Assembly (NCBI GenBank): GCA_012961645.1
Contig: DTYY01000071.1
Coordinates: 1-6,494, forward strand
DNA length: 6,494 bases
Direction of reading: 5' to 3'
Source of the DNA: Methanosarcinales archaeon
Lineage (GTDB): Archaea > Halobacteriota > Methanosarcinia > Methanosarcinales > Methanogasteraceae
A program made the position numbers and the translations under genes. The notes beneath the pieces are model-generated. The model searched no databases. It saw nothing but the letters and a program-made list of their open reading frames with translations, and was not told the DNA's origin. Within the stretch, counting starts at the first letter, position 1. Each line of letters opens with the position of its first letter. Positions 1 to 5,206 of the stretch are shown piece after piece.

Positions 1-705
1 CATAATAATGAATTGATTAATAAAAAAGAACTCTTTATAGCATCGATGATGACATCATTTCCTGCGATTGTCATGCACTGGAGAGCGCTACTCCCTGTAT
101 TGATACCGCTTCTCGGCATAACAGGGCTCATCTACTTTGGTGTACTGATGTTGATCGGTCTTTTGAAGACCTCGCTGATCATGCTTGCAGGAAGACTCCT
201 TCTTGATAAGAAGGACGGCGCCGTTGCTGACTACCAGAAGGAGAGACGCCCTCCTGTAAAGGAGGCATTCAAGATCGGTCTCCAGACATCAGAGAAGACC
301 ATAAAGCGGATACTGCGGATGACTATACCAACCACGTTTCTGATGTTCATCCTCCTGACAGCCGGTGCCTTTGATACCCTTGCATCCCATCTTCAGGGGG
401 TTGGTTCCTACTTTCCGGTACCATCTGCAGGATTCGGTATAATCGCGGCGCAGTTCGCAAGTTACCTGGCAGCTCATGCAACGGCAGGTGCCCTGCTCTC
501 AGAAGGGACGCTCAACAGTAAGGAGGTGATCCTGACCCTTCTTGTTGGCGATGTGCTATCAAGTATCAGCATGATCTGGAGATGGATGATACCATACTAT
601 GTAGGGATATTTGGTCCCGCAATCGGGATGCAGATACTTGCGGTGGCAACGACGATCAGAACCCTGGTCACGCTCGTGGTGATATTTGTGATAGCATTAT
701 TCTGA
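1..705 (+). CDS. Nucleoside-recognition (Gate) domain membrane protein, 5'-partial
   Basis: The frame is open from the first base and ends at TGA 703-705, giving 234 residues. A TTG at 13 could be called as a start, but the reading frame continues upstream through HNNE and the protein begins inside a recognisable motif (ELFIASMMTSFPAIVMHWR), so I read this as the C-terminal part of a longer protein cut by the window edge. From family recollection, methanogen homologues run to roughly 300 residues with a repeated inverted half, so the first half is probably outside. Hydrophobic segments lie near nt 85-200, 320-390, 435-500, 530-590 and 600-700. The Gate domain is shared with spore-maturation proteins, nucleoside transporters and the FeoB core; transport of a small solute or ion is plausible but the substrate is unknown. 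A 98-nt gap and a separate promoter follow, so it is probably not in the downstream operon. No clear terminator hairpin with a T-run is visible after it. Confidence 0.8.
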   Translation, partial: HNNELINKKELFIASMMTSFPAIVMHWRALLPVLIPLLGITGLIYFGVLMLIGLLKTSLIMLAGRLLLDKKDGAVADYQKERRPPVKEAFKIGLQTSEKTIKRILRMTIPTTFLMFILLTAGAFDTLASHLQGVGSYFPVPSAGFGIIAAQFASYLAAHATAGALLSEGTLNSKEVILTLLVGDVLSSISMIWRWMIPYYVGIFGPAIGMQILAVATTIRTLVTLVVIFVIALF

Positions 706-734
706 TGATATAGTTATGTTGCATGCCACCACAT

Positions 735-749
735 GAGAAAGTTTTATTA
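735..749 (+). promoter_or_regulatory. Probable archaeal promoter (BRE + TATA) of the importer operon
   Basis: TTTTATTA at 742-749 is preceded directly by the purine-rich GAGAAAG at 735-741, a BRE-like plus TATA-like arrangement. A start point about 25 nt downstream of the box centre would fall near 770, giving a leader of about 30 nt before ATG 804. It is the best candidate in the only substantial non-coding gap of the window. The position is inferred from composition and spacing. Confidence 0.4.
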
Positions 750-784
750 CAGTTTCAGCAGACTCGACCTGGTAATCGAATTAG

Positions 785-813
785 GAATGAAGAGATGTGA
801 AGAATGAAGAGAT
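785..813 (+). repeat. 12-nt direct repeat duplicating the start region, with a 6-codon leader ORF
   Basis: GAATGAAGAGAT occurs at 785-796 and again at 802-813, a 17-nt period. The second copy contains the start codon of the binding-protein gene (ATG 804). The first copy contains ATG 787, which opens the mini-ORF MKRCEE ending at TGA 805-807; that stop overlaps ATG 804 in an ATGA arrangement typical of coupled genes. Neither start has a strong Shine-Dalgarno motif; only GTGA at 797-800 lies close to ATG 804. It may be a chance slippage duplication or a short leader that tunes translation of the operon. Confidence 0.5.
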
Positions 814-1997
814 TTGTGTACTGTGCAATAATACTCATCGCATCCACCATATTTTTGAGCTGTACGCACGTTGATGCGCACGATTCTGCGATTTCCGGGG
901 ACACAAATAGGGACATGAGGGTGTCCGAAAGCGAACTTACATCCTCGATTCTTGCATATCTTAACAGCTCCACAGATCGCCCCGCCTTGAACGAACTGAG
1001 AGAGTCTGCCCGGATCCATGCGCACTATCCGAGAACGATCACCGATGATTCACCTGATCGGAAGGAGATAACGATATATCAACCGATAAAACGCGTCGCG
1101 GTCCTGAGTTCGTACTCAGCAGAGGCACTGCGAACGCTTAATGCAACCGACCGAATCGTGGGCGTCAGTGACACCATCATCGATGGATGCCCTGTATTCA
1201 TGCCAGAGTTGATGGATCTACCCTCTGTCGGAAAGAGTTTCACACCTGACATTGAGAGAATACTCGTCCTTAAACCAGACACGGTCCTTGCTTATGCAAC
1301 CTCGTGCCCACCTGAGAAACTCGAGGATAAACTGCATGACGATGTCACTGTTATCCGTCTGGGTTTCGAAAAGCCAGAATTTATGATCGAGGACTTTGAA
1401 AAACTCGGACACCTGCTTGAAGAAGAGGCTCGGGCAGATGAGATCATCGATTTTTACGGTGGGTACATGGACATCATCAGCGAGCGTGTGGCAGGTTTAT
1501 CTGATGAAGAGAAGCCCCGGGTATACCTTGAGGGCTGGAGCAACTACCATACGTGTGATTCTGATTCATCGTTCCATGAGATCTGTAGCCTTGCAGGTGG
1601 CAGGAATATCGCTTCTGATATACAAGCCCCTGCGTCACAGGTCGATCCTGAATGGGTAATTGAGCAGAATCCTGATATCATCGTTAAGTACATCGGGACT
1701 GCTCAGGGCAGCGGCTACGAAGAAGACGACCCGGAATCGATGAAAGCGATACGGGAGGAGGTCGTAAGCCGCCCTGAACCCTCCGGTGTCACCGCGGTTC
1801 AAAATGAGGACGTTCACTGCATTGCGATTCAACTCATATCCAAGCCGCGATACATAATCGGGATCGCATACATGGCAAGGTGGCTGCATCCAGATCTCTT
1901 CCCGGATCTGGACCCTGAAGCAATGAACGCTGAGTATCTCGAGCGTTTTCACGGGATGCCCTACAGGGGAGTCTATGTGTATCCACAGGAGTCTTAA
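804..1997 (+). CDS. ABC-importer substrate-binding lipoprotein-like protein (BtuF/FecB fold) with N-terminal EF-hand/dockerin-like loop
   Basis: This 397-residue exported protein should capture a metal chelate outside the membrane and deliver it to the permeases encoded next. Residues 1-26 form a signal sequence: basic MKR, a hydrophobic stretch, then FLSC with Cys20 as a weak lipobox, so it may be a lipoprotein or be cleaved after VDA. Residues 33-44 match a 12-position EF-hand loop with D33, N35, D37, V40 and E44, as in the first half of a dockerin repeat. The helical-backbone metal-receptor domain runs from about 92 to 397, starting with an RVAVLSSYSAEAL-type strand/helix; LKPDTVLAY, LAGGRNIA and DPEWVIEQNPDIIV are family-like segments. 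Cys129, Cys168, Cys251, Cys261 and Cys339 lie in this domain. The start is the first in-frame ATG after an in-frame stop at 798-800. It is longer than E. coli BtuF (about 266) mainly through the N-terminal extension. Corrinoid, heme or ferric chelate are all possible cargoes. Confidence 0.9.
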   Translation: MKRFVYCAIILIASTIFLSCTHVDAHDSAISGDTNRDMRVSESELTSSILAYLNSSTDRPALNELRESARIHAHYPRTITDDSPDRKEITIYQPIKRVAVLSSYSAEALRTLNATDRIVGVSDTIIDGCPVFMPELMDLPSVGKSFTPDIERILVLKPDTVLAYATSCPPEKLEDKLHDDVTVIRLGFEKPEFMIEDFEKLGHLLEEEARADEIIDFYGGYMDIISERVAGLSDEEKPRVYLEGWSNYHTCDSDSSFHEICSLAGGRNIASDIQAPASQVDPEWVIEQNPDIIVKYIGTAQGSGYEEDDPESMKAIREEVVSRPEPSGVTAVQNEDVHCIAIQLISKPRYIIGIAYMARWLHPDLFPDLDPEAMNAEYLERFHGMPYRGVYVYPQES

Positions 1998-2000
1998 AAA

Positions 2001-3062
2001 ATGCCGCCAGAAACCACCGACCTCAGGGAAGAATACACGCGTTTCATCGGGAGAAAGATACTGTTCATCGCAATCCTTGCAGTACTTCTGATCCTGATCG
2101 CAGGTATAGCTACATCGCTCGGATCGGCAAATATACCGCTCATCGATACTTATGCTGCAATCGTTGACAGATTTCTCCCGGATTATTTCAATCCGAGCAA
2201 TCTTGCAACGAACGTGGTCTGGAATCTCAGGCTCCCGAGAATCCTGATGGGAGTTTTCGCAGGCATCGGACTTGCGGTTGCAGGAAGCGCCATGCAGGGA
2301 ATCTTGAGGAATCCGCTTGCAAGCCCTTACACGCTTGGAATCGCATCTGCTGCCGGATTTGGTGCTGCGCTTGCGATACTGCTCGGGAAGGGGTTTGTCG
2401 GAGGAGAGTATCTCGTGATAGCAAATGCGTTCATCTTTGCACTGCTCGCATCAGTGGTCATCATCGGGATTGCACGGTACAAGGGAGCAAGGCCAGAGAC
2501 CATGATCCTTGCTGGCATCGCGATCATGTATTTCTTCTCCGCGATGACCTCGCTTCTCCAGTACTTTGGCGAGGCAGACGCCGTAAAGGAGGTGGTCTTC
2601 TGGATGCTTGGAGACCTTGACCGATCATCATGGGATACACTTGGACTCGTCGGAATCGTGCTTGTATGTTGTATACCACTACTCATTCTGAAATCATGGG
2701 ACCTCAATGTGATGGGTGCAGGCGACGAGACTGCAAAGAGCCTGGGTGTGCAGGTTGAGAAGGTGCGGATACTATCGATGGTCCTTGCAGCACTACTTAC
2801 CGCGAGTATCGTCTGTTTCACAGGCACCATCGGATTCATCGGTCTCGTCTCCCCGCATATCACACGCATGGCTATCGGGGGCGATAACAGGTTTCTGCTT
2901 CCCGCCTCAGGGATTGTCGGGGCTGTTCTTCTCGTTGGAGCAGATACCATTGCAAGAAACATCATAGCGCCGGTAATCCTCCCTGTCGGGATCATGACTT
3001 CGTTTATCGGCGTTCCGTTCTTCTTTTACCTGATAATGAGAAAAAGGAGGGAGTACTGGTGA
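2001..3062 (+). CDS. FecCD/BtuC-type ABC importer permease, canonical copy
   Basis: A 353-residue polytopic protein of the FecCD family, of normal length, with about ten membrane segments expected. Conserved landmarks are all present: LPRILMGVFAGIGLAVAG (78-95), MQGILRNPLASPYTLG (98-113), the GDETAKSLGV segment (241-250) and the coupling-loop motif GFIGLVSPHITR (278-289) with Pro285, His286 and Arg289, then LLPASG and APVILPVGIMTSFIGVPFF near the C-terminus. In this family the loop between TM6 and TM7 contacts the ATPase. The gene starts 3 nt after the binding-protein stop, with AGGAG at 1987-1991 nine bases before ATG 2001. It probably forms the translocation pore with the next gene product as a heterodimer. 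Base composition is moderate (for example 55% GC in 2281-2340, hand-counted). Confidence 0.94.
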   Translation: MPPETTDLREEYTRFIGRKILFIAILAVLLILIAGIATSLGSANIPLIDTYAAIVDRFLPDYFNPSNLATNVVWNLRLPRILMGVFAGIGLAVAGSAMQGILRNPLASPYTLGIASAAGFGAALAILLGKGFVGGEYLVIANAFIFALLASVVIIGIARYKGARPETMILAGIAIMYFFSAMTSLLQYFGEADAVKEVVFWMLGDLDRSSWDTLGLVGIVLVCCIPLLILKSWDLNVMGAGDETAKSLGVQVEKVRILSMVLAALLTASIVCFTGTIGFIGLVSPHITRMAIGGDNRFLLPASGIVGAVLLVGADTIARNIIAPVILPVGIMTSFIGVPFFFYLIMRKRREYW

Positions 3063-3073
3063 ACGTACACATG
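3046..3073 (+). promoter_or_regulatory. Two competing ribosome-binding sites/starts for the second permease
   Basis: GGAGG at 3046-3050 lies 8 nt before GTG 3059, which overlaps the stop of the previous gene (GTGA). GGTGA at 3058-3062 lies 8 nt before the in-frame ATG 3071. Both spacings are good. The two products would differ by four residues (MNVH) and no domain is affected. Confidence 0.5.
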
Positions 3074-4084
3074 TCAGCACGGAGGAAAGTACTCTTTATT
3101 TTTTCACTTTTATTTATAATAATCATCATGGCAGTTGTTTCTATATCGCTCGGTGCTGCAAACATCACGATATGGGATGTGTGTTCTGCAATTCTCAACA
3201 AGTTCTTCCCGGATCACTTCAATCCAAGCGAGTTTGCAGAATTCGTGGTGTGGCAGATGAGGATTCCCCGCATCTTGATGGCGATACTGGCAGGGATCGG
3301 TCTTGCAGTTGCTGGAACGATATTTCAAAGCACATTTCGTAATTCACTGGCATCACCGTACACGCTTGGGGTTCTATCAGCGGCTGCGTTCGGCACTTCT
3401 CTTGCAACAGTCCTAGGTATCGAAAGAAGCATGGTAAACCTTCCTATTGCTATCATGATGAGCACGTTCGTGGCATTACTTCCTGCTTTCTTTATTTATA
3501 GATTCGTGAAGCGAAAAGCCTCGCCTGAAGCAGCAATTCTTATTGGAATTGCATTTCTCTTCCTGTTCTCAATTTTAACTCCGATGTTGCTATTATTTAC
3601 CGAAGCGGGTGTGGCAAAAGAATCTATGTTCTGGATGTCAGGAGGCTTGGACAGAGCATCATGGACTGAAATAGGGATTGTTTTTTTCACTCTCTTATTC
3701 TGCATCCCTTTGTTGCTGCTAAAATCACGAGACTTTGATATGATAGCAGATACGAAATACATAACAAAGGAAGAAAAGACAAGAAACGCAGGAATCTTCA
3801 TCGCATCATTGATGAGTGCAGTCATTGTCTGTTTTACGGGGATAATAGGGTTTGTTGGACTGGTTGCCCCTTGCACAACAAAGACGATCATAGGTGGTGA
3901 ACACCGTTTTCTCATACCAGCATCCGGTCTTTTGGGCGGGGTTCTCCTGCTTGGATTGGATGCACTGGCAAGGACGATCATAACACCGGTAATTCTTCCT
4001 GTGGGTTTTTTAACGTCCCTCATAGGCATTCCTTTGTTCATTTATCTTATAACCAGGATTGTAATCAGGAGTGAGCACCGATGA
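3059..4084 (+). CDS. FecCD/BtuC-type ABC importer permease, divergent second copy
   Basis: A 341-residue permease (337 if ATG 3071 is used) that is a tandem paralogue of the preceding one. The N-terminal half is very close: both share a PD-x-FNPS stretch and PRILM...AGIGLAVAG, and LASPYTLG is intact. It diverges at key points. NPLA becomes NSLA (Ser96) and MQG becomes FQS. The GDETAKSLGV segment is replaced by a charged DTKYITKEEKTRN stretch (231-243) with the interval to FTG five residues shorter. The coupling loop reads GFVGLVAPCTTK, so the family histidine is Cys272 and the arginine is Lys275. There is no frameshift or stop, so the gene appears selected rather than decayed. It most likely pairs with the first permease, contributing a weakly coupled or specialised half. 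Composition is uneven: hand counts give 57% GC in 3241-3300 but 32% in 3541-3600 and 3721-3780. The gene overlaps both neighbours by 4 nt. Confidence 0.92.
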   Translation: MNVHMSARRKVLFIFSLLFIIIIMAVVSISLGAANITIWDVCSAILNKFFPDHFNPSEFAEFVVWQMRIPRILMAILAGIGLAVAGTIFQSTFRNSLASPYTLGVLSAAAFGTSLATVLGIERSMVNLPIAIMMSTFVALLPAFFIYRFVKRKASPEAAILIGIAFLFLFSILTPMLLLFTEAGVAKESMFWMSGGLDRASWTEIGIVFFTLLFCIPLLLLKSRDFDMIADTKYITKEEKTRNAGIFIASLMSAVIVCFTGIIGFVGLVAPCTTKTIIGGEHRFLIPASGLLGGVLLLGLDALARTIITPVILPVGFLTSLIGIPLFIYLITRIVIRSEHR

Positions 4085-4854
4085 GACTGCAGATAAAAAA
4101 CCTCGCATTCAGTTACGGGAGCACACAGATCCTCAAAGGCATAAACATGGAACTTGGCTCATCCGATGTGCTCGGCATCGTTGGTCCGAACGGAGCAGGC
4201 AAATCCACACTCATCCGGTGCATCGACCGGATCCTCGTGCCCCAGCACGGGACCGTGCTACTCGACGGGCAGGAGATGAAGCACATGAGCAGCATGGAGA
4301 TTGCAAAGAGGATCGGTTACGTGCCCCAGAGCATCTCAAATACGTTTCCTGCGACCGTCTTTGACACTGTCCTCATGGGCAGGCGCCCGCATCTTGGCTG
4401 GCGTTCCAGCGAGGAGGATATAGATGCGGTCCTGGAGGTGCTCAGGATACTGAAGATCAAGTATCTCGCGATGCGTGATTTCAATGAGATCAGCGGCGGG
4501 CAGCAGCAGAAGGTATTGATCGCACGTGCACTCGCCCAGGATGCCGAGATTCTCCTGCTTGATGAGCCCACAAGCAACCTTGATATCAGACATCAACTCG
4601 AGGTGATGGAGATACTGACAAAACTGGTGAAGAAGAAGGGAATCTCTGTGATGATGGCGATTCACGACCTCAACCTTGCTTCAAGGTATTCGGATCGTAT
4701 AATAATGCTTAATGGAGGCAGCGTCCGGGATGCAGGCGATCCTGTATCGGTTCTGACCGCTGAGAATATACAATCGGTTTACGGTGTGGAGGTCATCGTG
4801 AAACGCGAAGCAGATAAGCCGTATATAATACCGATAAGATCTTTCGGTGATTAG
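4081..4854 (+). CDS. ABC importer ATPase (FepC/BtuD type)
   Basis: A 257-residue cytoplasmic ATPase that powers the importer. All motifs are intact: Walker A GPNGAGKST (35-43), Q-loop glutamine Gln83 in GYVPQ, signature ISGGQQQ (137-143, with Ile in place of the usual Leu), Walker B ILLLDEP (157-163) with catalytic Glu162, D-loop SNLD (165-168) and switch His195 in AIHDLN. Length and the C-terminal ending (PYIIPIRS) fit the siderophore/heme/cobalamin importer class. ATG 4081 overlaps the permease stop in ATGA, and AGGAGTGA at 4067-4074 ends 6 nt before it, close to the archaeal consensus. As only one ATPase gene is present it presumably acts as a homodimer facing two unequal permeases. Substrate cannot be read from the ATPase. 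Confidence 0.96.
   Translation: MRLQIKNLAFSYGSTQILKGINMELGSSDVLGIVGPNGAGKSTLIRCIDRILVPQHGTVLLDGQEMKHMSSMEIAKRIGYVPQSISNTFPATVFDTVLMGRRPHLGWRSSEEDIDAVLEVLRILKIKYLAMRDFNEISGGQQQKVLIARALAQDAEILLLDEPTSNLDIRHQLEVMEILTKLVKKKGISVMMAIHDLNLASRYSDRIIMLNGGSVRDAGDPVSVLTAENIQSVYGVEVIVKREADKPYIIPIRSFGD
4821..4830 (+). promoter_or_regulatory. Possible internal TATA box within the ATPase 3' end
   Basis: GTATATAATA is a strong TATA-like match placed about 26-35 nt before ATG 4856, so a transcript could start at or just before that codon and be almost leaderless. The same bases encode the PYIIP run of the ATPase, a common ending in this family, so coding constraint can explain it. The upstream ATAAGCC is only a weak BRE. 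Confidence 0.25.
4846..4850 (+). promoter_or_regulatory. GGTGA ribosome-binding site deciding the DUF2149 start
   Basis: GGTGA lies 5 nt before ATG 4856 and is a typical archaeal Shine-Dalgarno core. It favours ATG 4856 over GTG 4847, which sits inside the motif itself. ATG 4865 is a further in-frame option. Confidence 0.5.
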
Positions 4855-4855
4855 A

Positions 4856-5206
4856 ATGGAATTTATGAAACGAAACAGGAAAAGAAATCGATTTGCAAAG
4901 GAGGATGACCCACTCTCTGGCGTCGCAAACTTATTTGACGTTGCGATGATCTTTGCTGTCGGCTTGCTCGTGGTATCATTGATGTATCTCAATCTGACCG
5001 AGCTTATGACCGAGTCTGATGTGACGATCGTGAAGAACCCTGGACAGGTCGATATGCAGATGATCATCAAGGAAGGGAAGGAGATCAAGACATTGAACAC
5101 GACAGAGGCGATCGTAAGCGGAGATGGATCACTGATCGGAGGAATTTATCAGTTACAGGACGGAACAATGCTCTACATGCCAGAGGAGATGAAGCCAGAA
5201 CCGTGA
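4856..5206 (+). CDS. DUF2149-family small membrane protein, ExbD/TolR-like topology
   Basis: This protein is 116 residues from ATG 4856 (119 if GTG 4847 is used). It has a strongly basic N-terminus (MKRNRKRNR), then DDPLSGVANLFDVAMIFAV leading into a single membrane span (about residues 23-45), and a C-terminal domain of about 70 residues that should face outwards. I recognise the DPLSGVANLFDVAM segment as that of archaeal DUF2149 proteins. The arrangement, with a short basic tail, an aspartate (Asp28) at the start of the only span and a small outer domain, is that of ExbD/TolR, whose membrane aspartate carries protons with an ExbB/TolQ partner. The C-terminal domain has a short predicted strand pattern (EAIVSGDGSLIGGIYQLQDGTMLYMP). 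From recollection, methanogen homologues often lie near MotA/TolQ/ExbB and DUF2162 genes; neither is visible here, but the operon runs off the edge. It starts 1 nt after the ATPase stop, and the next gene overlaps its stop by 4 nt. Confidence 0.82.
   Translation: MEFMKRNRKRNRFAKEDDPLSGVANLFDVAMIFAVGLLVVSLMYLNLTELMTESDVTIVKNPGQVDMQMIIKEGKEIKTLNTTEAIVSGDGSLIGGIYQLQDGTMLYMPEEMKPEP

Noticed and set aside
13..15. TTG 13 as the true start of the first gene
   Set aside because: The frame is open upstream to base 1 and the protein would begin in the middle of a conserved domain without its first membrane half.
716..734. Imperfect dyad (ATGTTG - 7 nt - CCACAT) and a GCATGC palindrome just upstream of the promoter
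   Set aside because: It has one mismatch in six pairs and no match to an operator I can name; a dyad this short is expected by chance. It is worth noting only as a possible regulator site.
706..803. Cobalamin riboswitch or other structured leader before the importer
   Set aside because: The predicted leader is only about 30 nt and shows no B12-box-like sequence or extended pairing; cobalamin riboswitches are essentially bacterial.
2327..2995. A 222-codon open frame on the minus strand opposite the first permease
   Set aside because: It lies wholly antisense to a clear permease, its protein is rich in Ser/Thr/Pro/Ile with no recognisable domain, and such frames are common opposite membrane-protein genes with biased codons.
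3110..3124. AT-rich TTTATTTATAATAAT as a promoter for the second permease
   Set aside because: It lies inside the coding region, downstream of both candidate start codons, and encodes the first hydrophobic segment.
3722..3900. Frameshift or pseudogene explanation for the altered second permease
   Set aside because: The frame is continuous, and conserved family sequence resumes on both sides of the altered segment without compensating frame changes.
3496..4041. A 181-codon minus-strand open frame opposite the second permease
   Set aside because: It is antisense to conserved FecCD motifs and its low-complexity product resembles nothing known; the similar frame opposite the paralogue shows that it is a shadow of shared coding sequence.
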